From: an uncultured Eubacteriales bacterium
GTDB lineage: Bacteria > Bacillota > Clostridia > Oscillospirales > Oscillospiraceae
Reading direction: 5' to 3'
Length of the DNA: 12,237 bases
Assembly (NCBI GenBank): GCA_902475855.1
Contig: CABSBF010000052.1
Location: 1 to 12,237 of the forward strand
The position numbers were made by a program, and so were the translations under genes. Position 1 is the stretch's first letter; the number at the start of each line of letters is the position of its first letter. Below, one piece after another: positions 5,891-12,237 of the stretch. The notes below the pieces were generated by a model. It did no database searches. It was given only the letters and a program-made list of their open reading frames with translations, and was not told the DNA's origin.

Positions 5891-6907
5891 TCAATCTCTC
5901 ACCTGCCAAGCCGTCGGAATGAACAGCTCGGAATACTTGTACATTGCATATTTGTCGGTCATGCCGGCAATATAGTCGCAAACCGTCCGCCCCATGCCCT
6001 CAAAGGTGATCTGCGGCTGAAAATCCTCCGGCAATGCTTCGGGATGCTTGAGATAGTATTCAAACAGCTCCTGCAAAATGCGCCGCGCCTTGGATTCTTC
6101 GCTTTTGGCGACAGGGTTTTTATACACATGCTCAAACATGAAGGCGCGCAGCGCCTCCATCGCCTGGGAAACTTCCGGATCCATCCCCAGTTCGCCGGAA
6201 GAAAGCGTGTGGAAGATCATATTTGTGACCAGCGTATTGATGCGGTCGCGGTGGCTCTCTCCCAGCACGTCAGCAATCTCGCGTGGAATGTCTCCATCCG
6301 TGAGAATGCCGGCACGCATCGCGTCGTCGATGTCGTGGTTGATGTAGGCGATCTGGTCGGAAATGCGCACAATCTGCCCCTCTAAGGTTTCCGGCAGGCG
6401 GCTTGAGCGGCTGTGACCCAGAATTCCCATGCGAACCTCGTAGGTCAGATTCAGCCCGGCGCCGTCCTTTTCCAGAATATCCACCACGCGCAGCGATTGC
6501 TCATTATGGCGGAAGGGCGTGCCCATGACCTCCGTCAGCGCAACCTCACCGGCGTGGCCGAAGGGTGTATGCCCGAGGTCATGTCCAAAAGCGATGGCCT
6601 CCGACAGATCCTCGTTCAAGCGCAGCGCACGGGTGATCGTCCGGGCAATACGCGCAACCTCCAGCGTGTGGGTCATGCGGGTACGGTAGTGGTCGCCCTC
6701 CGGCTGCAAAAAGACCTGGGTCTTGTGCATCAGCCGCCGGAAGGACTTGCTGTGCAGGATGCGGTCGGAATCGCGCTGATAGCAGGTACGCACGTCGTTT
6801 TCCGTTTCCGGCTCGGCGCGGGGCCGTCCTCTGGAGGCATCCGAAAACTGAGCACGACTGCTCAGACGCAGATGCTCCTCTTGCTCCAACTGCTCGCGGA
6901 TGGTCAT
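5891..6907 (-). CDS. dGTP triphosphohydrolase-like HD-domain protein
   Basis: A 338-residue member of the deoxyguanosinetriphosphate triphosphohydrolase-like family, which removes triphosphate from dNTPs. The N-terminal segment RDSDRILHSKSFRRLMHKTQ (about 45-64) is the family's nucleotide/allosteric region. The metal-binding HD set is H80 (MTHTLEVA), H109-D110 (FGHDLGHTPFGHAGE) and a later Asp in RISDQIAYINHDIDD. The length matches the short Gram-positive type (330-340) rather than the 505-residue E. coli Dgt, so the preferred nucleotide and activator are uncertain. The start at 6907 is chosen because AGGAG (6916-6920) sits 8 bases before it. An in-frame GTG at 6914-6916 falls inside that Shine-Dalgarno sequence. 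The Shine-Dalgarno sequence also overlaps the stop codon of the preceding gene, 12 bases away. Confidence 0.93.
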   Translation of the reverse strand: MTIREQLEQEEHLRLSSRAQFSDASRGRPRAEPETENDVRTCYQRDSDRILHSKSFRRLMHKTQVFLQPEGDHYRTRMTHTLEVARIARTITRALRLNEDLSEAIAFGHDLGHTPFGHAGEVALTEVMGTPFRHNEQSLRVVDILEKDGAGLNLTYEVRMGILGHSRSSRLPETLEGQIVRISDQIAYINHDIDDAMRAGILTDGDIPREIADVLGESHRDRINTLVTNMIFHTLSSGELGMDPEVSQAMEALRAFMFEHVYKNPVAKSEESKARRILQELFEYYLKHPEALPEDFQPQITFEGMGRTVCDYIAGMTDKYAMYKYSELFIPTAWQVRD

Positions 6908-6919
6908 GGCGATCACTCC

Positions 6920-7561
6920 TTATTCATTATTCTCAAGGCCAAGGGGAAACGCCCGGTATTCATCCTCGCCGGTCATCCCCTCTATCTTCCCGGCAGAGAG
7001 ATCGTAGATATGGTCCAAAAATGGCGTAACCTGCATTTTGGGCAGCAGCAGGTCAAAGCTGACATCCGCGCCGAACTCCACGTTCTGCACGATGCCTCCA
7101 AAAGCCGCAACTTCCAGCTTTATGCGCTCGTACCAGCGGTAGGAGCAGGGCAGATAAATTCGTGTCCAGACACGTTTCATAGCGCGTCCCGCCGTATCCA
7201 GCGCCAGCTTCGCACTGTGCGCATAGGCACGGACCAGCCCGCCGGCACCCAGCAGGATACCGCCGAAATAGCGCGTGACTACACAGGTCACATTGTAGAT
7301 TTCCTCCCGCTGCAAGACCTGCAAGACCGGCATCCCGGCCGTGCCGCCCGGCTCGCCGTCGTCGGAAAAGCGTGTGGGGCCGTCCTTGATGATGTAGGCA
7401 TAGACATTGTGGGAGGCATCCCAATAGGCCTCGCGCATCTCTTTCAGGCGCGCCAGCGCCTGTTCCTCTGTGTCCGTACAAAAAATATGTCCAATAAAGC
7501 GCGAGCGGCGTTCGATGAACTCCGCATCCGCGTCCTTTGCGGGAATCAGATATTCCGTCAT
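6920..7561 (-). CDS. YigZ/IMPACT family protein (UPF0029)
   Basis: A 213-residue protein of the YigZ family. The conserved N-terminal core is clear: RRSRFIGHI, then HNVYAYII, FSDDGEPGGTAGMPVLQVL and VVTRYFGGILLGAGGLVRAY. A second, more variable ferredoxin-like domain (about 135-205) follows. The eukaryotic relative IMPACT regulates GCN2. In bacteria the biochemical role is unsettled, though links to translation or nucleic-acid binding have been suggested. Its ATG overlaps the hflX stop as ATGA (4-base overlap), and AAGGAG (7570-7575) within the hflX end lies 8 bases upstream, so translation should be coupled to hflX. The next gene follows after 12 bases. Length is normal for the family and all signature motifs are intact. 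Confidence 0.92.
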   Translation of the reverse strand: MTEYLIPAKDADAEFIERRSRFIGHIFCTDTEEQALARLKEMREAYWDASHNVYAYIIKDGPTRFSDDGEPGGTAGMPVLQVLQREEIYNVTCVVTRYFGGILLGAGGLVRAYAHSAKLALDTAGRAMKRVWTRIYLPCSYRWYERIKLEVAAFGGIVQNVEFGADVSFDLLLPKMQVTPFLDHIYDLSAGKIEGMTGEDEYRAFPLGLENNE

Positions 7562-8829
7562 ACCTCCGGCTCCTTCAAAAAACCGCGGTAGCGGCCGTAC
7601 AGTTCCTCGCCGCAGATCGTTTCGACCTCAATGCCATCCACGCCATAATCCGTTCGCAGCACCTGCGCCTGATCGTGCAGGATCTCCAAGACGCCGGCCT
7701 GTGTATAGGGCAGCAGGAGCGTTACGTGATGAAGCTGTCCCAGCAGCGTTTCTTCGATGCGGGTCAGCAGTTCGTCCATGCCGATGCCGCTGCGCGCGCA
7801 CATGGGAATATTCTTCTCTCCGATCGGCAGGACAGAAATATCATCCAGCAGGTCAGCCTTGTTATAGCAGCGCAGGACGGGGACGCCCGGCTTTGCCAGC
7901 TTTTCAATCAGCCGGTCAACCACCTGAATATGCGCCTCACGTTCCGGGTCGGAGGCGTCGATAACATGAAGGAGGAGGTCGGCATACTGCAATTCCTCCA
8001 TTGTCGCCTTGAAGGCCTCGATGAGATCGTGCGGCAGCTTGGAGATAAACCCGACGGTGTCGGAAAGCAGAATTTCAAGATGGTCCGACACGCGCAGGCG
8101 GCGCGTTGTCGTGTCAAGCGTGTCAAAGAGGCGGTCATTGGCCGGGATCCCAGCGTCCGTGAGCCGGTTCAGCAGCGTCGATTTGCCCGCATTTGTATAG
8201 CCCACAAGCGCCACCACAGGGATGGCATTTTTGATTCGGCGCTCACGCTGCACGCCGCGCACCTTGCGCACCTCGTCCAGCTCCGCACGCAGGCGGGTGA
8301 TGCGGTCGCGAATATGGCGGCGGTCAGTTTCCAGCTTGCTTTCACCGGGGCCGCGCGTACCGATGCCGCCGCCCAGACGTGACATAGATTTTCCCATTCC
8401 CGAAAGCCGCGGCAGAAGATACTGATACTGCGCCAGCTCAACTTGCAGGCGGCCCTCAGCCGTTTTGGCGCGCTGCGCAAAAATATCAAGGATCAGCGCG
8501 CTGCGATCGAGCACCGTCGCCTGCGTCAGCTCCTCCAGCGAGCGGATCTGCGCGGGTGAGAGATCGTTGTCAAAGACCACCAGCGTCGCGCCGGTGTTCT
8601 CAACGAGCTGCCGAACCTCCTCCGCCTTTCCCTCTCCGATAAAGCTGTGCGGATCGGGGATGTGCCTGTTTTGCAGCACCTTCGCTTCGCAGATGCCACC
8701 CGCCGTTTCCAGGAGTGCCTCCAACTCGTCCAGAGAGGCATCCGTGGCGGTCTCCTCCGGCTTGAAGCAGTCTGCATTCAAGCCGACCAGTATTGCTTTT
8801 TCCGATACCACACGATCGCTTGGATTCAT
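7558..8829 (-). CDS. hflX: Ribosome-associated GTPase HflX
   Basis: The 423-residue HflX GTPase binds the 50S subunit and, in studied bacteria, splits stalled or hibernating ribosomes under stress. The N-terminal HflX domain includes DPHSFIGEGKAEEV (59-72) and VVFDNDLSPAQIRSLE. It is followed by the hallmark GGGIGTRGPGESKLETDRR (about 153-171) and a basic coiled-coil linker. The G domain has G1 GYTNAGKS (210-217), G3 DTVG (257-260) and G4 NKAD (323-326). The C-terminal domain is short. The start at 8829 has AGGAG (8836-8840) 6 bases upstream. It heads the cluster hflX-yigZ-dgt-dnaG-rpoD. No clear promoter is seen in the 33 bases between the rpmE terminator and the start, so transcription may come from read-through past rpmE. 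Confidence 0.97.
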   Translation of the reverse strand: MNPSDRVVSEKAILVGLNADCFKPEETATDASLDELEALLETAGGICEAKVLQNRHIPDPHSFIGEGKAEEVRQLVENTGATLVVFDNDLSPAQIRSLEELTQATVLDRSALILDIFAQRAKTAEGRLQVELAQYQYLLPRLSGMGKSMSRLGGGIGTRGPGESKLETDRRHIRDRITRLRAELDEVRKVRGVQRERRIKNAIPVVALVGYTNAGKSTLLNRLTDAGIPANDRLFDTLDTTTRRLRVSDHLEILLSDTVGFISKLPHDLIEAFKATMEELQYADLLLHVIDASDPEREAHIQVVDRLIEKLAKPGVPVLRCYNKADLLDDISVLPIGEKNIPMCARSGIGMDELLTRIEETLLGQLHHVTLLLPYTQAGVLEILHDQAQVLRTDYGVDGIEVETICGEELYGRYRGFLKEPEV

Positions 8830-8859
8830 CTTAATCTCCTAAAAATAGACAAAAATATG

Positions 8860-8891
8860 AAAAAAGTTCGCACCGATACGATGCGAACTTT
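8860..8891 (-). terminator. Intrinsic terminator of rpmE
   Basis: On the - strand AAAGTTCGCA (8882-8891) pairs perfectly with TGCGAACTTT (8863-8872) around a 9-base loop. The final TTT extends into a T6 run (8860-8865). It begins 5 bases after the rpmE stop and lies only about 20 bases upstream of the hflX Shine-Dalgarno sequence. Confidence 0.9.
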
Positions 8892-8896
8892 ACTCA

Positions 8897-9097
8897 TTAC
8901 TTCAGACCGAATTTCTTGTTGAAACGGTCAACACGTCCACCAGTGTCAACCAGCTTCTGCTTGCCGGTATAGAAAGGGTGGCACTTGGAGCAAATTTCAA
9001 CCTTGATGTCCTTCTTGGTGGACCCGGTCTCGATAACCTCGCCGCACGCGCATCTGATCGTCGTCTGTTCGTACTTCGGATGGATTCCTTCCTTCAT
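8897..9097 (-). CDS. rpmE: Large-subunit ribosomal protein bL31, zinc-binding form
   Basis: A 66-residue L31 that begins MKEGIHPKYEQTTIRCACG and ends GGRVDRFNKKFGLK, the normal family pattern and length. L31 bridges the 50S central protuberance and the 30S head. C16, C18, C36 and C39 (RCACG and ICSKCHPFYTGK) make this the zinc-binding C+ form, as opposed to the cysteine-free paralogue expressed in zinc shortage. The start at 9097 is chosen because AGAGGTG (9104-9110) lies 6 bases upstream. The frame stays open further upstream but runs through the promoter. It is a short transcription unit with its own promoter (9165-9193), a small leader hairpin and a strong terminator. Confidence 0.97.
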   Translation of the reverse strand: MKEGIHPKYEQTTIRCACGEVIETGSTKKDIKVEICSKCHPFYTGKQKLVDTGGRVDRFNKKFGLK

Positions 9098-9128
9098 TGC
9101 ATTCACCTCTTTCTTCTCAGTCGTAAAA

Positions 9129-9160
9129 GGGCATTCTAACCCTCTTGTTATCAATTGCCC
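9129..9160 (-). promoter_or_regulatory. rpmE leader hairpin, candidate L31 ribosomal-protein leader
   Basis: On the - strand GGGCA (9156-9160) can pair with TGCCC (9129-9133), followed by TTTT. The predicted transcription start (near 9158) falls at its 5' foot, so it would form the very 5' end of the mRNA. L31 leaders that bind L31 have been proposed in Firmicutes. Membership here is only inferred from position, and the stem is short with a 22-base loop. Confidence 0.35.
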
Positions 9161-9164
9161 GACT

Positions 9165-9193
9165 ATAGTATCATAGATTCCGGCGGATTGCAA
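9165..9193 (-). promoter_or_regulatory. rpmE promoter
   Basis: On the - strand: TTGCAA (9188-9193), a 17-base spacer and TACTAT (9165-9170), with 4 of 6 and 5 of 6 matches. It gives a leader of about 60 bases. It lies 31 bases downstream of the stop of the zinc-ribbon gene, with no terminator seen between them. Confidence 0.8.
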
Positions 9194-9223
9194 GTCTTTT
9201 TTTCGAACTCGTCAGAAAATCTT

Positions 9224-9631
9224 TCATTCCGCCGGCATTTCATTGGGCATGGCAGGCTCGATGATAATAGAATTGCTCCAGACGCCCATTTTGATGTGTG
9301 CCTTGACATATGCAGCCGGCGCTTGAGGTGTCAATGTAAAGGTCAGGTCCTGGCACCGACGGGTCATACCGCAGGTAATGTGCAGCGTATGTGTGCCAAA
9401 AGGCACGGGAATGCGGATGCTCTGCTTGTTCGCGAGATGGCCGAAGGGCTGACCGTCAAGGTAGATCCCGTACCCCACCGCAATTCCGATGGGAGAGCCC
9501 ATGCGGTAGATCTGCACCATGCCCATTCCGGCGAAACTGATCGGCGCACCGCACTTTCCGCAACAGCAGTTTGACAGAGTTTCCACAAGCTCACCGCATT
9601 GGGGACATTTTGTTCGAAGCATGATTGCCAT
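9224..9631 (-). CDS. Small zinc-ribbon protein of unknown function
   Basis: A 135-residue protein I cannot assign to a named gene. An N-terminal zinc ribbon is clear: C9-P-Q-C12 and C24-G-K-C27, with two extra cysteines (C22, C23) directly before the second knuckle. The rest (about 40-125) is predicted to be mostly beta. It includes GIYLDGQPFGHLANKQ and IPVPFGTHTLHI, which resembles the short PEGA/DUF2846-like folds where a 'Y-x-DG' strand is followed by 'V-x-x-G-x-H'. There is no signal peptide and no membrane segment, so it should be cytosolic. The start has AAGGAG 8 bases upstream. A second ATG three codons later is possible. It has its own probable promoter (9662-9690) just after tmcAL and ends before the rpmE promoter. 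The unit is monocistronic, which gives no functional hint. Confidence 0.85.
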   Translation of the reverse strand: MAIMLRTKCPQCGELVETLSNCCCGKCGAPISFAGMGMVQIYRMGSPIGIAVGYGIYLDGQPFGHLANKQSIRIPVPFGTHTLHITCGMTRRCQDLTFTLTPQAPAAYVKAHIKMGVWSNSIIIEPAMPNEMPAE

Positions 9632-9661
9632 TTTTCTCTCTCCTTTTCTGTATCTGTCATA

Positions 9662-9690
9662 GTGATATCATATTATTCCGGCTTTGTCAA
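9662..9690 (-). promoter_or_regulatory. Probable promoter of the zinc-ribbon gene
   Basis: On the - strand: perfect TTGACA (9685-9690), a 17-base spacer and TATCAC (9662-9667, 4 of 6). It lies immediately downstream of the tmcAL stop codon, separated by 5 bases. Confidence 0.65.
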
Positions 9691-9695
9691 CGAAA

Positions 9696-10835
9696 TCATG
9701 GCGCACGAAAAATTCTTGCATTGCGCTCCTGTGCCGCCGCAAATGTATCCGGTATGCTGAAGAGACTGTAAAGGTCTGCTGCGCGTCGCTCCAGCGCGGC
9801 GTACTCCCCTTCCGGCGCACGGTCTCCGGTATGCAGCAGGGACAGCTCGCCCATCTTCTTGACCTGACGCAGCACGTGCTGTCCGCGCGAATTTACCGCA
9901 AGGACACGTACATAAGGTGCCGGTTTCATCAGCATTTCCTCGGAAATGCCGAGGTAGGCACACAGAAGCATCCGCATCAGGCGCGTATGGGTATAGCGCT
10001 TGGACTTTGCCATCCGGACGATGGATGCAATCGTCGGCTCCGTGCGGCAGGCAGAAAGCACCCTGCGCCACAGTCCCTCCGAACCGAAGGGCAGGCGTTC
10101 GAATTCCGACTCTTCCATTCCGCGCAGCCGCGCCAGCCAGGCACGCTCACCGGCAGCAGCCGTATGCCGTGCTGCGCCCGAAAAAACCCGCAGTGCCGCC
10201 TGCGGCACATAACCTGTCCAGTCCTCCTGCTCCCGAAGGAAAGACGCAGACGGTGCGGAGGGTGCGCTCCCACCGTGATAATCGCCGTTGCGGTGTAAGA
10301 GCATTGGTGTGATGGAACTGTTTTTCCGGCGCAGCGCCTTGCAATACTCGACAGCCAATATGGAATTCGGCGTTTCCAGCGCCGCAGTATCCAGCCCCAG
10401 CGCACCGAGTGCTTGCTGCCGGGCTGTCGGAAATGAAACTCCTTTTGCCAGTGCTTCCCGAAGATATCCGGAAAACGCCGGGCTGTCCAGAGCCTCCGCG
10501 GTAGACATAATTAAATTTATGTCTACCAATTCACTGCCAAAAGACAAACCGTCCACACAACCCATTTTATCAAGGATCTCTACGCCGCCTGCCGCAAACC
10601 CCTCCGCCGAGCGCAGCGCATAGGTCACCGGCAGCTCCAGCACCAGATCCGCCCCACACAGAAGCGCCGCTTTCGCCCGCGTCCACTTATCCACAACTGC
10701 CGGTTCTCCCCGCTGAACGTAGTTTCCGCTCATCAGGCAGATACAGACGCCTCCGGTCTCACGTACAGCATCGAGCTGCCTGGCGTGCCCGTTATGAAAG
10801 GGATTATACTCGCAGATAATACCGATGTTTTTCAC
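9696..10835 (-). CDS. tmcAL: tRNA(Met) cytidine acetate ligase (YlbM/TmcAL family)
   Basis: A 379-residue nucleotidyltransferase-fold protein. TmcAL in Bacillus makes N4-acetylcytidine at wobble C34 of elongator tRNA(Met) from acetate and ATP through acetyl-AMP. The N-terminus GIICEYNPFHNGH carries the HxGH nucleotide-binding motif (H14-N-G-H17). It is followed by CLMSGNYVQRGEPAVVDKWTRAKAAL, DLVLELP and, further on, TPNSILAVEYCKAL and RNGDYHG, all family landmarks. Length is near the usual 390-410. The start is the GTG at 10833-10835 (MKNIGIICEYN). The purine run AAGGGGG (10841-10847) lies 5 bases upstream, and no ATG fits. It is divergent from ackA, and the TmcAL substrate acetate is also the product of the acetate kinase reaction, which may be why they neighbour each other in Clostridia. 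Confidence 0.94.
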   Translation of the reverse strand: MKNIGIICEYNPFHNGHARQLDAVRETGGVCICLMSGNYVQRGEPAVVDKWTRAKAALLCGADLVLELPVTYALRSAEGFAAGGVEILDKMGCVDGLSFGSELVDINLIMSTAEALDSPAFSGYLREALAKGVSFPTARQQALGALGLDTAALETPNSILAVEYCKALRRKNSSITPMLLHRNGDYHGGSAPSAPSASFLREQEDWTGYVPQAALRVFSGAARHTAAAGERAWLARLRGMEESEFERLPFGSEGLWRRVLSACRTEPTIASIVRMAKSKRYTHTRLMRMLLCAYLGISEEMLMKPAPYVRVLAVNSRGQHVLRQVKKMGELSLLHTGDRAPEGEYAALERRAADLYSLFSIPDTFAAAQERNARIFRAP

Positions 10836-10862
10836 AAAAACCCCCTTATTTCAAAAAAGCAC

Positions 10863-10891
10863 TTGTCATCGAAGCAAATCTATTATACAAT
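10863..10891 (+). promoter_or_regulatory. ackA promoter
   Basis: TTGTCA (10863-10868), a 17-base spacer and TACAAT (10886-10891), each 5 of 6. Transcription should start near 10898, giving a leader of about 65 bases before the ackA ATG. Its -10 box shares two bases with the opposite-strand tmcAL -10 box. Confidence 0.82.
10882..10887 (-). promoter_or_regulatory. Probable -10 box of the tmcAL promoter
   Basis: A perfect TATAAT on the - strand. The -35 region is poor: the best candidate is TTAGCA with only a 15-base spacer. It overlaps the ackA -10 box, so the two promoters should not be occupied at once. Confidence 0.5.
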
Positions 10892-10963
10892 AAATAAGTA
10901 TGTGCTAATACTACCACAAAACGAAAAAAATTGAAACAAGTTTTTACAGGAGTTGAAGTCATC

Positions 10964-12163
10964 ATGAACATTCTCGTTATCAATGCAGGCAGCTCTTCTC
11001 TGAAGTATCAGCTCATGAATCCCGAAACCGGCGAAATTTTCGCCAAGGGTCTTTGTGAGCGAATCTACATTGACGGCCGTCTGACGCACAAGGTTCCCGC
11101 CAAGGAGATCAAGGTTGTCCGTGACATCCCGATGCCCAGCCATTCCGAGGCGATCGAAGCCGTCCTGTCCATTCTTGTGGATCCGGAATACGGCGTCATC
11201 AAGTCTGTCAAGGAAATTGATGCGGTCGGCCATCGCGTTCTGCACGGCGGCGACAAGTTCATCGCCTCCTGCATCATTGACGAGGCCTGCAAGCAGGCCA
11301 TCCGCGACTGCATTCCCCTCGGCCCGCTGCATAATCCCGCCAATCTCATGGGTATCGAAGCCTGCGAGAAGGTCATGCCCGGAACTCCGCAGGTCGCTGT
11401 CTTTGACACCGCATTCCACATGACCATGCCGCCAAAGGCCTATCGCTACGCCATTCCCACCAAGTATTATGAGGAAGACCATCTGCGCCGCTACGGTTTC
11501 CATGGCACCTCTCACCGCTTTGTTTCCAAGCGCGCCATTGAGCTGATGGGCAAGCCCGCAAGCGAGCTGAAGATCATCGTCTGCCACCTCGGCAACGGCT
11601 CCTCTCTCTCCGCCGTTGCGGACGGCAAGTGCCAGGACACCTCCATGGGCCTGAGCCCGCTGGCCGGTGTCCCCATGGGCACCCGCGCAGGCGACATCGA
11701 CACCTGCGTCGCGCAGTTCATCATGAACAAATACAACATGAGCGCCGACGAATGCCTGACCATGCTCAACAAGCAGTCCGGCGTACTGGCCCTGTCCAAC
11801 GGCCGCTATTCCGATTTCCGCGATCTGGAAGCCGGCGCAAAGAACGGCGACGAAGCCTGCCAGCTCGCGCTCGACAAGTTCTGCTATGAAGTCCGCAAGT
11901 ATATCGGCGCCTACGCCGCTGCGCTCGGCGGACTGGACTGCCTCGTCTTTACCGCAGGCGTCGGTGAAAACGGCAGCACCAACCGCGCTGCGATCTGCGA
12001 AGGCCTGGAATTCCTCGGCGTCAAGCTCGATCCGGAGCGTAACAAGGTTCGCGGCGAGGAGGCTCTGATCTCTGCCGACGATTCCCGCGTCAAGGTCTGG
12101 GTCATTCCCACCAACGAAGAGCTGATGATTGCGCAGGACACTGCCGAACTCTGCAAAAAATAA
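10964..12163 (+). CDS. ackA: Acetate kinase
   Basis: The 399-residue kinase converts acetyl phosphate and ADP to acetate and ATP, the energy-yielding step after phosphotransacetylase. All family motifs are present: N7 in VINAGSSSLKYQL, R91 in GHRVLHGG, D148 in FDTAFH, H180 in RYGFHGTSHRFV, LGNGSSLSAV (phosphate loop, about 209-218), R241 in MGTRAGDID, FTAGVGENG (329-337) and the Glu in IPTNEELMIA (384-386). The numbering agrees with the well-studied Methanosarcina enzyme. The start is the ATG at 10964, with AGGAG (10948-10952) upstream at a long spacing of 11 bases. An in-frame TTG at 10931 would add 11 residues ahead of that Shine-Dalgarno sequence and is rejected. Codons are strongly C-ending compared with neighbours, suggesting high expression. 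No pta gene is in the window. Confidence 0.98.
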   Translation: MNILVINAGSSSLKYQLMNPETGEIFAKGLCERIYIDGRLTHKVPAKEIKVVRDIPMPSHSEAIEAVLSILVDPEYGVIKSVKEIDAVGHRVLHGGDKFIASCIIDEACKQAIRDCIPLGPLHNPANLMGIEACEKVMPGTPQVAVFDTAFHMTMPPKAYRYAIPTKYYEEDHLRRYGFHGTSHRFVSKRAIELMGKPASELKIIVCHLGNGSSLSAVADGKCQDTSMGLSPLAGVPMGTRAGDIDTCVAQFIMNKYNMSADECLTMLNKQSGVLALSNGRYSDFRDLEAGAKNGDEACQLALDKFCYEVRKYIGAYAAALGGLDCLVFTAGVGENGSTNRAAICEGLEFLGVKLDPERNKVRGEEALISADDSRVKVWVIPTNEELMIAQDTAELCKK

Positions 12164-12191
12164 TTGCCTTGCCCCGGCAAACTGAACAGCG

Positions 12192-12234
12192 CCCCATTTG
12201 TTAGACAGTATGATATAATATCTAATGGATGGGG
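12192..12234 (+). promoter_or_regulatory. 14-bp dyad over an extended -10 promoter, upstream of an unseen gene
   Basis: Arms 12192-12205 (CCCCATTTGTTAGA) and 12221-12234 (TCTAATGGATGGGG) pair over 14 bp, with three positions that are G-U on the + strand. The 15-base centre holds TGATATAAT (12211-12219), an extended -10 element (TGn-TATAAT) with no -35 match. The dyad is centred at 12213, at the edge of the -10 box, a usual place for a repressor operator. It could instead be an RNA hairpin in the ackA 3' UTR, but no T tract is seen before the window ends. Confidence 0.5.
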
Positions 12235-12237
12235 TGA

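Noticed and set aside
10931..10963. TTG at 10931 as the ackA start
   Set aside because: The Shine-Dalgarno sequence lies inside the extra 11 codons, and the acetate kinase family begins at the conserved M-N-I-L-V-I-N.
1..12237. CRISPR arrays, insertion sequences, prophage genes, defence systems, tRNA or rRNA genes
   Set aside because: No spaced direct repeats, transposase or integrase motifs, terminal repeats or tRNA-like cloverleafs were found. All strong coding regions are housekeeping or fermentation genes.

Overview
The window looks like ordinary chromosome from a low- to mid-GC Gram-positive anaerobe of class Clostridia, most likely a gut Oscillospirales/Ruminococcaceae-type bacterium. 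This is inferred from several things. There is a large Alu-domain SRP RNA of the Bacillus/Clostridium type. A truncated surface protein carries a sortase sorting signal. The dgt-dnaG-rpoD order is that of many Clostridia, and TmcAL (YlbM) lies beside acetate kinase. D-lactate and acetate fermentation genes are present, and Shine-Dalgarno sequences are strong throughout. I see no mobile element, CRISPR array, tRNA or rRNA.

Layout. Positions 1-330 (+) hold the 3' end of a cell-wall-anchored surface protein. It is followed by a hairpin and then a strong bidirectional terminator shared with the convergent rpsU (S21, -). A poorly explained stretch of about 430 bases (727-1154) separates rpsU from a D-lactate dehydrogenase-type gene (-). 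Next, all on the minus strand, come the SRP RNA gene (about 2354-2656), which has not been called as a gene by any open frame, and acyl carrier protein (acpP), whose stop codon lies only 6 bases before the start of the RNA. Then comes a tight five-gene cluster: hflX -> yigZ-like -> dgt-like -> dnaG -> rpoD, with junctions of -4, +12, +13 and +2 bases. Upstream of that cluster are rpmE (L31) with its own promoter and terminator, a small zinc-ribbon protein of unknown role, and tmcAL. The tmcAL gene is divergent from ackA (+), and their -10 boxes overlap. The window ends just after ackA in a 14-bp dyad placed over an extended -10 promoter that presumably serves a gene beyond the edge.

How the genes work together. 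Most of the minus-strand block is growth machinery. S21, L31 and HflX act on the ribosome, SRP RNA in protein targeting, ACP in fatty-acid synthesis, DnaG in replication priming, a Dgt-like HD hydrolase in nucleotide metabolism, the primary sigma factor in transcription, and TmcAL in tRNA modification. ackA and ldhA represent the fermentative end of carbon metabolism (acetate with ATP, and D-lactate with NAD+ regeneration).

There is no convincing new multi-gene system here. The points most worth a second look are the SRP RNA that seems to be made from the acpP transcript and closed by a 25-bp terminal helix running into a T tract, the overlapping tmcAL/ackA promoters, the terminal dyad, and the cysteine-rich ldhA tail followed by a long in-frame open stretch.
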